This document shows positions 11,225 through 21,683 of a stretch of 64,000 nucleotides of DNA, piece by piece. Numbering within the stretch: position 1 is the stretch's first letter; each line of letters begins with the position of its first letter. Position numbers and translations under genes: made by a program. The notes under the pieces are model-generated. The model had not been told where the DNA came from. It was given only the letters and a program-made list of their open reading frames with translations, and searched no databases. Location: contig CM065682.1 in NCBI GenBank assembly GCA_017654935.2, positions 82,618,024 to 82,682,023 of the forward strand. The letters are read 5' to 3'. Origin of the DNA: Phymorhynchus buccinoides. Its lineage: Eukaryota; Mollusca; Gastropoda; Neogastropoda; Raphitomidae.

Positions 11225-11660
11225 AAGACAAGCAGTGAAGCAGTGCGTCATGTGCATTCATGACTAATATTAACTGCTTGCCTCAAGACAAGCAGTGCGT
11301 CATGTGCATTCATGACTAATATTAACTGCTTGCCTCAAGACAAGCAGTGCGTCATGTGCATTCATGACTAATATTAACTGCTTGCCTCAAGACAAGCAGT
11401 GCGTCATGTGCATTCATGACTAATATTAACTGCTTGACTCAAGACAAGCACTGAAGCAGTGCGTCATGTGCATTCATGACTAGTAATATTAACTGCTTGC
11501 CTCAAGACAAGCAGTGCCTCATGTACATTCATGACTAATATTAACTGCTTGACTCAAGACAAGCAGTGCGTCATGTGCATTCATGACTAATATTAACTGC
11601 TTGACTCAAGACAAGCAGTGCCTCATGTGCATTCATGACTAATATTAACTGCTTGCCTAA
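11225..11660. repeat. 52-bp minisatellite, about 8 copies
   Basis: The unit contains CTCAAGACAAGCAGTGCGTC, ATGTGCATTCATGAC and TAATATTAACTGCTTG. Some units carry a 9-bp GAAGCAGTG extension. Confidence 0.9.
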
Positions 11661-12606
11661 TTGCGAATTCACACACAACACAAGGCCTCGTGACGTTTTT
11701 GTGCTGTGGGAATTCTGGACCAGTTTCTCAAGAACAAGCGCTTTGAGCACTAGTGGAAAGTTGGCGAAAAGTGTCAAAAACGCATTTCTTGTTGTTGAGA
11801 TTTGCATTGAGATTTAGTTGAAATAATTTTGTTTGACCAATCAGATAAGAGCCTGTAATATCTTTCCGCTTAACTTTTGTAAAGATCGTTTCTTAGACAT
11901 CGTTTGTCAAAAACGTTTGCAAAGTGCAGTGCGCTCTCGTGAAATTTCCCCTGGTTTAGGTCATTGCCGGCTTGCTTGATTAAGAACACACTAGACCTCC
12001 ACCCGTGTGACACACTGATGGGAAATGAATGGTCATGGGCAGGCACAAAAACTTGGTTTGATCAACAGGGCTTGTGACGTATGTGAGTGGTGATGTAAGC
12101 ATAAAAAACAGGTGGTTATGTGTGCCTAAAGCATGCATGCTTTGTATTTTTACATCAGTTTATATTGTTATGATCAGACGCAATTTTTACCCTAATTTAT
12201 GCTTTTTCAGGCCGACTTTGCGTAAGCCAAACGCATTTTGAAAAACTAGCGCGATGCCTGTTCCACTGTAGTAGTATTCTAATTATGCAAGGGAAACAGT
12301 CAGTGCTTTTCTTAATATATCTCTATATAGTCTATGTCAGTATACATTGTTCTGTGTATGTGGTCAACTTTTTGTTAGACCCTCTACTAGTACTGGTAGT
12401 AGTAGTACTTCCTGAACAATTGAGCCAATCATAATGAAACTCGCAGATGTATTACTGATGCCCGATGGTGATGCCATTTTGTCAGCTTAGCCAAATACCA
12501 AGCTTTTATAAACGTAACAATCCCAGTTGTCGTATATGATGTTATTATTTTTCTTAACCAGTCACACTGAAAATTGGCCTATAAATGATGTTTCCTGTCA
12601 CCCTAA
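11661..12606 (+). other. Unique intronic or upstream sequence, nothing recognised
   Basis: About 950 bp without tandem structure, transposon ends or coding similarity. It could hold a non-coding exon of the HP1BP3-like gene, but I cannot point to one. Confidence 0.4.
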
Positions 12607-13089
12607 CAGCCCTGAAAGTGGAAAATGTTGTCCACCAGCGTTTGGCTGGTAACATGTTTTTTTGCCAGCCAAACCAAAAGTTTTACCAGCCAAACCGTTT
12701 TGCCAATCAGTGACGAGTTTCGAGAACAGATTGAACACTTCATTTTGTTGGCCTTGTCGTCGAAGAGAAGCCATGAAAATTATTTCTTTCATTTTGGTAG
12801 AAAAGTTCGTGTTTCACTCTTAGCCTTTTTGGGTGATGGCTGCGATGCCTTTGAACTTGAAGTTGAAGCCGAAGAACGTTTCATTTCGAACCTGCACTGG
12901 CTGGCGAGCACACAAATTGCATATCGTATTTCTGGTGCGTGGGAAAACATGGATTGGGAAAGGAATCTCGCGCGAGAAAGAACATCGTTTTTTGCTCACT
13001 CGCATTTGGTGGGTGAAGTTAATTATATAAACTCGCCATTCCCCCCCCCCCCCCCCCCCCCCCCCCCCCACTCGCCACTTTCAGGGCTG
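12607..13089. mobile_element. MITE copy 1 with CAGCCCTGAAAGTGG ends
   Basis: The inverted ends CAGCCCTGAAAGTGG and CCACTTTCAGGGCTG bound 483 bp, flanked by CCTAA on both sides. The interior is about 90% identical to copy 2 (13244-13727). It includes a poly-C run of about 31 bp (13040-13070) absent from copy 2. There is no intact transposase. The CAG...CTG ends suggest a hAT relative, though the 5-bp flank does not fit hAT well. Confidence 0.75.
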
Positions 13090-13128
13090 CCTAATGTGCA
13101 CCTTTGATATTTAACTATTCAGTGTCAC

Positions 13129-13243
13129 TAGTTTTTTTGCTTTCTACTTGCAGTCATTCTGGCAATTTACTTAAGATATAATAACTGATTATATTATAGA
13201 AGCGCATCAAGGAAGAGTATTTGGAGGAGTTCACTCTGTATAA
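13129..13243 (+). pseudogene. Ghost copy of HP1BP3 coding exon 1 start
   Basis: TTGCTTTCTACTTGCAGTCA resembles the true acceptor at 13791-13810 (TTGCTTTCTCCCTGCAGTCA). GAAGCGCATCAAGGAAGAGT and ATTTGGAGGAG then match the exon's coding start (KKRIKAEYLEE). About 36 bp of unrelated AT-rich DNA separates the two parts, and MITE copy 2 begins right after. It is an old, broken duplication of acceptor plus exon start. Confidence 0.6.
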
Positions 13244-13727
13244 CAGCCCTGAAAGTGGAAAATGTTGTCCACCAGCCTTTGGCTGGTAACTTTTTTTTGT
13301 TTACTAGCCAAACCAAAAGTTTTACCAGCCAAACCAAAATCCGTTTTGCCAATCAGTGACGAGTTTCGAGAACAGATTGAACACTTCATTTTGTTGGCCT
13401 TGTCGTCGAAGAGAAGCCACGAAAATTATTTCTTCCATTTTGGTAGAAAAGTTTGTTTCACTCTTACCCTTTTTGGGTGAAGGCTGCGATGCCTTTGAAC
13501 TTGAAATTGAAGCCGAAGAACGTTTCATTTAGAACATGCACTGGCTGGCGAGCACGCAAATTGCGTATCGTATTTCCGGTGCGTGGGAAAACATGGATTG
13601 GAAAACATGGATTGGGAAAGGAATCTTGCGCAAAAAAGAACATCGTTTTTTTGCCCACTCGCATTTGGCAGGTGAAGTGAATTATAAACTCACCAATTTT
13701 ATTTTTCACTCGCCACTTTCAGGGCTG
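13244..13727. mobile_element. MITE copy 2 with CAGCCCTGAAAGTGG ends
   Basis: Same family and orientation as 12607-13089, 484 bp, with both terminal inverted repeats intact. It carries a small internal duplication (AACATGGATTGG twice, 13590-13614) and lacks the poly-C run. Confidence 0.75.
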
Positions 13728-13807
13728 TATTATTTCCTTGCTGTATTATTTGGATTAATAATTAGTATTACACTAATTCACACTAGACACTTGCTTTCTC
13801 CCTGCAG

Positions 13808-14060
13808 TCACCATGCCGGCCGTCAAGAAACGCATCAAGGCAGAGTACTTGGAAGAGCAGCAACGCTCTGACCAGAACGGAAAGGGAGGGGGGGAGGGGG
13901 AGCGGGAGGAGGCCCCGCCCCCAGTGACCTTGACCTTGACGGGGGCCATGAAGAGAAAGGCGCCCCCTGGGGGCAACCTGCTGAAGGGGCTGGACGGAGA
14001 GGTGCTGATTGAGAAACGGAAAAGGATGGTTCCACCAGCGGAGTACAGACTGGATGCCTG
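13808..14060 (+). CDS. HP1BP3: HP1BP3-like protein, coding exon 1 (residues 1-83)
   Basis: The acceptor CTCCCTGCAG ends at 13807; ATG is at 13813 in the context TCACCATG. The exon encodes MPAVKKRIKAEYLEEQQ, a Gly/Glu-rich stretch, PPVTL at residues 36-40, then VLIEKRKRMVPPAEYRLDA. The donor is G|GTCTGT, weak, but the 248 coding bases leave phase 2 and exon 2 supplies the G for Trp 83, so the join is supported by frame. Whether this ATG is the true start is not certain, since an in-frame upstream exon cannot be excluded. All ten exons 13813-41300 sum to 2817 nt (938 aa plus stop). HP1BP3 is a nuclear linker-histone-like protein that binds nucleosomes and HP1 in heterochromatin (family knowledge). 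Confidence 0.75.
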
Positions 14061-14167
14061 GTCTGTGTGTGTATGTTTGTGACTGTCTGTGTGTGTGTGT
14101 GATTGTCTCTGTGTGTGTATGTTTGTCATTGTGTGTGTGTGTGTGTGATTGTCTCTGTGTGTGTGTG

Positions 14168-14206
<39 letters not shown>

Positions 14207-15125
14207 TTGTCTCTGTGTGTGTGTGTGTGTGATTGTCTCTGTGTGTGTATGTTTGTCACTGTGTGTGTGTGTGTGTGTGATTGTCTCTGTGTGTGTGTGT
14301 GTGTGATTGTCTCTGTGTGTGTATGTTTGTCATTGTGTGTGTGTGTGTGTGATTGTCTCTGTGTGTGTATGTTTGTCATTGTGTGTGTGTGTGTGTGTGA
14401 TTGTCTCTGTGTGTGTATGTTTGTGTGTATGTTTTGTGTGTGTGTGTGTGTGATTGTCTCTGTGTGTGTGTGTGTGATTGTCTCTGTGTGTGTATGTTTG
14501 TCATTGTGTGTGTGTGTGTGTGATTGTCTCTGTGTGTGTATGTTTGTCATTGTGTGTGTGTGTGTGTGATTGTCTCTGTGTGTGTGTGTGTGATTGTCTC
14601 TGTGTGTGTATGTTTGTCATTGTGTGTGTGTGTGTGTGATTGTCTCTGTGTGTGTATGTTTGTCACTGTGTGTGTGTGTGTGTGTGATTGTCTCTGTGTG
14701 TGTATGTTTGTCACTGTGTGTGTGTGTGTGTGATTGTCTCTGTGTGTGTATGTTTGTCATTGTGTGTGTGTGTGTGTGTGATTGTCTCTGTGTGTGTATG
14801 TTTGTCACTGTGTGTGTGTGTGTGTGATTGTCTCTGTGTGTGTGTGTGTTTGTCACTGTCTGTGTGTGTGTGTGATTGTCTCTGTGTGTGTATGTTTGTC
14901 ACTGTGTGTGTGTGTGTGTGTGATGTGTCTCTGTGTGTGTATGTTTGTCACTGTCTGTGTGTGTGTGTGATTGTCTCTGTGTGTGTATGTTTGTCACTGT
15001 CTGTGTGTGTGTGTGATTGTCTCTGTGTGTGTATGTTTGTCACTGTGTGTGTGTGTGTGTGATTGTCTCTGTGTGTGTATGTTTGTCACTGTGTGTGTGT
15101 GTGTGTGATTGTCTCTGTGTGTGTA
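14061..15125. repeat. (TG)n-rich 46-bp minisatellite at the exon 1 donor
   Basis: Units such as GATTGTCTCTGTGTGTGTAT followed by GTTTGTCATTGTGTGTG repeat about 22 times, beginning at the exon 1 donor itself. Every unit carries GTATGT- or GTCTCT-like GT sites. The long His/Thr and Cys/Val frames are artefacts. Confidence 0.9.
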
Positions 15126-15356
15126 TTTCCCTTGATTGATTGATTCAATGATTGATTGATTGATTCAATGATTGATTGATTCCCTTGATTGATTGATTGA
15201 TTCGATGATTGATTGATTCCCTTGATTGATTGATTCAATGATGGATTGATGATTCAGAGATTCCCGGGATTGATTGCCGTTACTTAATCACTTCATTGAT
15301 TTGATTGATTCAATGATGGATTGATTGATTCCCTTGATTGATTGATTGATTGGTCT
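15126..15356. repeat. TTGA-rich simple repeat
   Basis: Runs of TTGATTGATTGATTC with CAATGATT interruptions fill the end of intron 1. Confidence 0.85.
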
Positions 15357-15375
15357 GTGTGGTTTGTGTTGTCAG

Positions 15376-15499
15376 GCTGGAGGAGCACTTTGAGAAGAAA
15401 GCGGAGAGCACACTGTCAATGAACAAACTGTACACGCTGTACACCGACATGTGTCAGCAGGACAATACCAATGTGCTGGAGATTGACAGCTTCAAATTG
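15376..15499 (+). CDS. HP1BP3: HP1BP3-like protein, coding exon 2 (residues 83-124)
   Basis: Acceptor GTTGTCAG ends at 15375; donor TTG|GTCAGT at 15500. It encodes LEEHFEKKAESTLSMNKLYT, LYTDMCQQDNTNVLEID and SFKL. This segment with the start of exon 3 has the helix spacing of an RFX-type or primase-type winged helix (LY..Y...C......LEIDSFKLVLKNKLGKEFG). As I know the vertebrate HP1BP3, it has no such N-terminal domain. Phases: enters completing Trp 83, leaves phase 0. Confidence 0.8.
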
Positions 15500-16866
15500 G
15501 TCAGTGTGTGCTGTGTGTGTTGTCAGTGTGTACTGTGTGTGTTGTCAGTGTGTACTGTGTGTGTTGTCAGTGTGTACTGTGTGTGTTGTCAGTGTGTACT
15601 GTGTGTGGTGTCAGTGTGTGCTGTGTGTGTTGTCAGTGTGTACTGTGTGTGTTGTCAGTGTGTGTTGTCAGTGTGTACTGTGTGTGTTGTCAGTGTGTAC
15701 TGTGTGTGTTGTCAGTGTGTACTGTGTGTGTTGTCAGTGTGTACTGTGTGTGGTGTCAGTGTGTGCTGTGTGTGTTGTCAGTGTGTACTGTGTGTGTTGT
15801 CAGTGTGTACTGTGTGTGTTGTCAGTGTGTACTGTGTGTTGTCAGTGTGTACTGTGTGTGTTGTCAGTGTGTACTGTGTGTGTTGTCAGTGTGTACTGTG
15901 TGTGTTGTCAGTGTGTACTGTGTGTGTTGTCAGTGTGTACTGTGTGTGTTGTCAGTGTGTACTGTGTGTGTTGTCAGAGTGTACTGTGTGTTGTCAGTGT
16001 GTACTGTGTGTGTTGTCAGTGTGTACTGTGTGTGTTGTCAGTGTGTACTGTGTGTGTTGTCAGTGTGTACTGTGTGTGTGTGTGTGTGTGTGTGTACAGT
16101 GTGTACTGTGTGTGTTGTCAGTGTGTGCTGTGTGTGTTGTCAGTGTGTACTGTGTGTGTTGTCAGAGTGTACTGTGTGTTGTCAGTGTACTGTGTGTGTT
16201 GTCAGTGTGTACTGTGTGTGTTGTCAGTGTGTACTTTATGTGTTGTCAGTGTGTACTGTGTGTGTTGTCAGTGTGTACTGTGTGTGTTGTCAGAGTGTAC
16301 TGTGTGTTGTCAGTGTACTGTGTGTGTTGTCAGTGTGTACTGTGTGTGTTGTCAGTGTGTACTGTGTGTGTTGTCAGTGTGTACTGTGTGTGTTGTCAGT
16401 GTGTACTGTGTGTGTTGTCAGTGTGTACTGTGTGTGTTGTCAGTGTGTACTGTGTGTGTTGTCAGTGTGTACTGTGTGTGTTGTCAGTGTGTACTGTGTG
16501 TGTTGTCAGTGTGTACTGTGTGTGTTGTCAGTGTGTACTGTGTGTGTTGTCAGTGTGTACTGTGTGTGTTGTCAGTGTGTACTGTGTGTGTTGTCAGTGT
16601 GTACTGTGTGTGTTGTCAGTGTGTACTGTATGTTGTCAGTGTGTACTGTGTGTTGTCAGTGTGTACTGTGTGTGTTATCAGTGTGTACTGTGTGTGTTGT
16701 CAGTGTGTACTGTGTGTGTTGTCAGTGTGTACTGTGTATGTTGTCAGTGTGTGCTGTGTGTGTTGTCAGTGTGTACTGTGTGTGTTGTCAGTGTGTACTG
16801 TGTGTGTTGTCAGTGTGTACTGTGTGTTGTCAGTGTGTACTGTGTATGTTGTCAGTTTGTACTGTG
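15500..16866. repeat. 22-bp minisatellite, about 60 copies, each with TTGTCAG
   Basis: The unit GTCAGTGTGTACTGTGTGTG followed by TT starts directly at the exon 2 donor. Each unit reproduces TGTTGTCAG, the same bases as exon 2's acceptor (15367-15375). The ORFs of up to 526 codons here are a by-product of a 22-bp repeat open in all three forward frames. Confidence 0.95.
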
Positions 16867-16980
16867 TACAATGTCCGTCATGTCAACAACGGTTTTGCAA
16901 AACCAAAATAACCAAACCAAACCAAAATAAAACAAAGCAAAACATGATCAATGAGGGCACATTGTTGACATGTTGTTGTT

Positions 16981-17090
16981 GTTGTAGGTGCTGAAGAACA
17001 AGCTAGGCAAGGAGTTTGGGTTGAAGGAAGGCTCAGCATACAGCAGTGTGCTCAAGGAGGGCATGTTGTTAATGTCATGATGTTGTTGTT
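16981..17090 (+). repeat. 110-bp duplication of the exon 3 acceptor and exon start
   Basis: 16988-17063 is identical over 76 bp to 17098-17173, including GTTGTTGTTGTAG before it. If this first acceptor were used, the frame would run EGMLLMS then TGA, so only the second copy gives full-length protein. Complete identity implies a recent event. Confidence 0.9.
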
Positions 17091-17097
17091 GTTGTAG

Positions 17098-17262
17098 GTG
17101 CTGAAGAACAAGCTAGGCAAGGAGTTTGGGTTGAAGGAAGGCTCAGCATACAGCAGTGTGCTCAAGGAGGGCAAGGCGAAGAAGAAGGCGGTGGTGGCGC
17201 CCTCTCTGGCCTACAAGGTCAAGGACATCATCCACGAGGCTCTCAAGGCCAGCGGCAGTCCT
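17098..17262 (+). CDS. HP1BP3: HP1BP3-like protein, coding exon 3 (residues 125-179)
   Basis: Acceptor GTTGTAG ends at 17097; donor CCT|GTATCC at 17263 is weak but in phase 0. It encodes VLKNKLGKEFGLKEGSAYSS, a Lys-rich turn, then AYKVKDIIHEALKASGSP, which is the first helix of H15 domain 1 (linker-histone winged helix). The domain continues as SKGVVFAWVRKF in exon 4. Confidence 0.85.
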
Positions 17263-17553
17263 GTATCCTTGACAACCAACTGTTACCTTTACCCTCAGGG
17301 GCAAGATTGACACAAGACTGATGCAAGACTGACATGGACAGAGAGCAGGACAGACTGACACTCAGATTGAAGATGATGGTGGTGGTGATGATGGTGGTGG
17401 TGATGGTGGTGATGATGGTACTACTTCTACTAATATGGTTCCTTGACGTACCATTCAGTCGAAAAGGCGTGGTGGTTGCCTTGGTGATGATGATGATGAT
17501 GATGATGATCCTTGACGCACCATTCAGTCGAAAAGGCGTGGTGTTTGCCTTGG

Positions 17554-17587
<34 letters not shown>

Positions 17588-17717
17588 CCTTGACGCACCA
17601 TTCAGTCGAAAAGGCGTGGTGTTTGCCTTGGTGATGATGATGATGATGATGTTGATGATGATGATGATGATGATCCTTGACGCAGCATTCAGTCGAAGGG
17701 CGTGGTGTTTGCCTTGG

Positions 17718-17754
<37 letters not shown>

Positions 17755-17797
17755 CCTTGACGCAGCATTCAGTCGAAGGGCGTGGTGTTTGCCTTGG

Positions 17798-17843
<46 letters not shown>

Positions 17844-18553
17844 CCTTGACGCAGCATTCAGTCGAAGGGCGTGGTGTTTGCCTTGGTGATGATGATGATG
17901 ATGAGGTTGATAGTGATGAGGATAATAATGATGAGGATGATAGTGATGAGGATGATAGTGATGATGATGATGATGTTGATGATTCTTGACGCAGCATTCA
18001 GTCGAAGGGTGTGGTGTTTGCCTGGGTGATGATGATGATAGTGATGATGATAATGGTGATGATAGTGATGATGATGATGATGATACTTGACGCAGCATTC
18101 AGTCGAAGGGCGTGGTGGCTGCCTGGGTGATGATGATGATAGTGATGATGATGGTGATGATGATGATAATGATGATGATAATGGTGATGATAGTGATGAT
18201 GATAGTGATGATGATGATCTTTGACGCAGCATTCAGTCGAAGGGTGTGGTGTTTGCCTGGGTGATGATGATGATAGTGATGATGATAATGGTGATGATAG
18301 TGATGATGATGATAGTGATGATGATGATTCAGTCGAAGGGCGTGGTGGCTGCCTGGGTGATGATGATGATAGTGATGATGATGGTGATGATGATGATGAT
18401 CCTTGACGCAGCATTCAGTCGAAGGGTGTGGTGTTTGCCTGGGTGATGATGATGATAGTGATGATGATGATGATAGTGATGATGATGATGATCCTTGACG
18501 CAGCATTCAGTCGAAGGGCGTGGTGTTTGCCTGGGTGATGATGATGATGATAG

Positions 18554-18590
<37 letters not shown>

Positions 18591-18651
18591 CCTTGACGCA
18601 GCATTCAGTCGAAGGGCGTGGTGTTTGCCTGGGTGATGATGATGATGATAG

Positions 18652-18685
<34 letters not shown>

Positions 18686-18703
18686 CCTTGACGCAGCATT
18701 CAG
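17263..18703. repeat. Array of the exon 4 acceptor with (GAT)n, about 13 copies
   Basis: After a short leader (17263-17440), units of 80-130 bp read GATCCTTGACGCAGCATTCA, GTCGAAGGGCGTGGTGTTTG, then CCTGGGTGATGATG... The exonic part, from TCGAAGG to GCCTGG, is the first 24 nt of exon 4. The first three copies have TCGAAAAGGCG, one base longer, and so are frame-shifted relative to the functional exon. Between copies only the GAT-run length varies. Confidence 0.9.
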
Positions 18704-18835
18704 TCGAAGGGCGTGGTGTTTGCCTGGGTCAGGAAGTTCGTGTCAGCCAAGTACCCAGCACTGCAGATAGACCTGCGGCCCCACTACCTGAGAACAGCTC
18801 TGGAGAGAGAGATCAATGCAGGACGAGTGGAACTG
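18704..18835 (+). CDS. HP1BP3: HP1BP3-like protein, coding exon 4 (residues 180-223)
   Basis: The acceptor chosen is CATTCAG ending at 18703, because it keeps phase 0 with exon 3; an alternative AG at 18696 would shift frame. It encodes SKGVVFAWVRKFVSAKYP, then IDLRPHYLRTALEREINAGR and VEL, helices 2 and 3 of H15 domain 1. Compared with canonical H15 domains, the KKFV...YP and LR.AL...V..G.L spacing is kept. Donor CTG|GTATGG at 18836. Confidence 0.9.
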
Positions 18836-19340
18836 GTATGGACTGTGTGTGTGTGTGTGTGTAGACCTGCAGCCCCACTACCTGAGAACAGCTCTGGAGA
18901 GAGAGATCAACGCAGGACGAGTGGAACTGGTATGGACTATGTGTGTGTGTGTCTGTCTGTCTGTGTGTGTGTGTGTCTCTCTCTCTCTCTCTGTGTGTGT
19001 GTGTAGACCTGCGGCCCCACTACCTGAGAACAGCCATGGAGAGAGAGATCAACGCAGGACGAGTGGAACTGGTATGGACTGAGTGTGTGTGTGTGTGTGT
19101 GTCTGTCTGTCTGTGTGTGTGTCTCTGTGTGTGTGTGTAGACCTGCGGCCCCACTAACTGAGAACAGCCATGGAGAGAGATCAACGCAGGACGAGTGGAA
19201 CTGGTATGGACTGAGTGTGTGTGTCTGTCTTGTCTCTCTGTGTGTGTGTGTGTGTGTGTAGACCTGCGGCCCCACTACCTGAGAACAGCCCTGGAGAGAG
19301 AACAACACAGGACGAGTGGAACTGGTATGGACTGAGTGTG
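18836..19340. repeat. Array of the exon 4 donor end, 4 extra copies
   Basis: Each unit is (TG)n-TAG, then ACCTGCGGCCCCACTACCTG ... GTGGAACTG, then GTATGG. It copies the last 65 nt of exon 4 with its donor and creates a new acceptor-like (TG)nTAG in front. Each unit is thus a complete pseudo-exon of 65 nt, not a multiple of three. Confidence 0.9.
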
Positions 19341-19436
19341 TGTGTGTGAGATGAATAGATATTAGGAAAGTGAGCCTTTTTTCTTTTAATGGTTAGAGCA
19401 CTGAAGCTTGTTGTGTGTCTCTATAGTCTCTAGATT

Positions 19437-21285
19437 GTGGTTTATCTGTTCATGGAATGTCCACACTGTGTGGTTTATCTGCAGAGTGACACTGGGCAAT
19501 GTTCATGGAATGTCCACACTGTGTGGTTTATCTGCAGAGTGACACTGGGCAATGTTCATGGAATGTCCACACTGTGGTTTATCTGCAGTGACACTGGGCA
19601 ATGTTCATGGAATGTCCACACTGTGGTTTATCTGCAGTGACACTGGACAATGTTCATGGAATGTCCACACTGTGCGGTTTATCTGTAGAGTGACACTGCG
19701 CGATGTTCATGGAATGTCCACACTGCGGTTTATCTGCAGAGTGACACTGGGCAATGTTCATGGAATGTCCACACTGTGTGGTTTATCTGCAGTGACACTG
19801 GGCAATGTTCATGGAATGTCCACACTGTGTGGTTTATCTGCAGAGTGACACTGGGCGATGTTCATGGAATGTCCACACTGTGGTTTATCTGCAGAGTGAC
19901 ACTGGGCGATGTTCATGGAATGTCCACACTGTGGTTTATCTGCAGTGACACTGGGCAATGTTCATGGAATGTCCACACTGTGTGGTTTATCTGCAGAGTG
20001 ACACTGGGCGATGTTCATGGAATGTCCACACTGTGTGGTTTATCTGCAGAGTGACACTGGGCAATGTTCATGGAATGTCCACACTGTGTGGTTTATCTGC
20101 AGTGACACTGGGCAATGTTCATGGAATGTCCACACTGTGTGGTTTATTTGCAGAGTGACACTGGGCAATGTTCATGGAATATCCACACTGTGGTTTATCT
20201 GCAGTGACACTGGGCAATGTTCATGGAATGTCCACACTGTGTGGTTTATTTGCAGAGTGACACTGGGCAATGTTCATGGAATGTCCACACTGTGGTTTAT
20301 CTGCAGTGACACTGGGCAATGTTCATGGAATGTCCACACTGTGGTTTATCTGCAGAGTGACACTGGGCAATGTTCATGGAATGTCCACACTGTGTGGTTT
20401 ATCTGCAGAGTGACACTGGGCGATGTTCATGGAATGTCCACACTGTGTGGTTTATCTGCAGAGTGACACTGGGCAATGTTCATGGAATGTCCACACTGTG
20501 TGGTTTATCTGCAGAGTGACACTGGGCGATGTTCATGGAATGTCCACACTGTGTGGTTTATCTGCAGAGTGACACTGGGCAATGTTCATGGAATGTCCAC
20601 ACTGTGTGGTTTATCTGCAGTGACACTGGGCAATGTTCATGGAATGTCCACACTGTGGTTTATCTGCAGAGTGACACTGGGCAATGTTCATGGAATGTCC
20701 ACACTGTGTGGTTTATCTGCAGTGACACTGGGCAATGTTCATGGAATGTCCACACTGTGTGGTTTATTTGCAGAGTGACATTGGGCAATGTTCATGGAAT
20801 GTCCACACTGTGGTTTATCTGCAGTGACACTGGGCAATGTTCATGGAATGTCCACACTGTGGTTTATCTGCAGAGTGACACTGGGCAATGTTCATGGAAT
20901 GTCCACACTGTGTGGTTTATCTGCAGAGTGACACTGGGCGATGTTCATGGAATGTCCACACTGTGTGGTTTATCTGCAGAGTGACACTGGGCAATGTTCA
21001 TGGAATGTCCACACTGTGGTTTATCTGCAGAGTGACACTGGGCAATGTTCATGGAATGTCCACACTGTGTGGTTTATCTGCAGTGACACTGGGCAATGTT
21101 CATGGAATGTCCACACTGCGGTTTATCTGCAGAGTGACACTGGGCAATGTTCATGGAATGTCCACACTGTGTGGTTTATCTGCAGAGTGACACTGGGCAA
21201 TGTTCATGGAATGTCCACACTGTGGTTTATCTGCAGAGTGACACTGGGCGATGTTCATGGAATGTCCACACTGTGTGGTTTATCT
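19437..21285. repeat. 46-53-bp minisatellite, about 37 copies
   Basis: The unit is GTGACACTGGGCAATGTTCA, TGGAATGTCCACACTGTG, (TG)GTTTATCTGCAG(A). Each holds an acceptor-like TTTATCTGCAG, but no known exon piece. Length classes differ by presence of TG and AG dinucleotides. Confidence 0.95.
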
Positions 21286-21289
21286 GCAT

Positions 21290-21683
21290 TGGGTTCTTTG
21301 GGTTTTCTGTGTGATGAAATTGAATGGCGTGGCTGCATTGTCATGTAGTTGATGATTACTGTGTTATTTTTGTTGTTGTTTTGTTTTTCAGCTGAAGGGC
21401 ATTGAGTTCTGTGTGATGAAATTGAATGGCGTGGCTGCATTGTCATGTAGTTGATGATTACTGTGTTGTTACTGTGTTATTGTTGTTGTCCTTCAGCTGA
21501 AGGGCATTGGGTTCTGTGTGATGAAATTGAATGGCGTGGCTGCATTGTCATGTAGTTGATTACTGTGTTGTTACTGTGTTATTGTTGTCCTTCAGGTGAA
21601 GGGCATTGGGTTCTGTGTCATGTAGTTGATGATTACTGTGTTATTGTTGTGTTATTACTATGTTGTTATTGTTGTTGTTGCAG
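21290..21683. repeat. Array of the exon 5 acceptor and exon start, 3-4 copies
   Basis: Units of about 95 bp include TGTTTTTCAG or TCCTTCAG, then CTGAAGGGCATTGAGTTCTG or GTGAAGGGCATTGGGTTCTG. These match exon 5 (GTGAAGGGCATTGGATTCTG). Units then diverge into GTGATGAAATTGAATGGCGT. Confidence 0.85.

Noticed and set aside
14061..16994. ORFs up to 526 codons rich in Cys/Val (and His/Thr on the other strand)
   Set aside because: They are open only because 22-bp and TG-based repeats lack stops in several frames. They overlap proven introns of the HP1BP3-like gene.
18693..18697. AG after GACGC at 18695-18696 as the exon 4 acceptor
   Set aside because: It would shift the frame relative to exon 3. 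The AG at 18702-18703 keeps phase 0 and gives the expected H15 sequence.
17243..18699. Poly-His, poly-Ser and poly-Ile ORFs on the minus strand
   Set aside because: Translations of (GAT)n/(ATC)n in three frames with copies of the exon 4 acceptor; no independent coding evidence.
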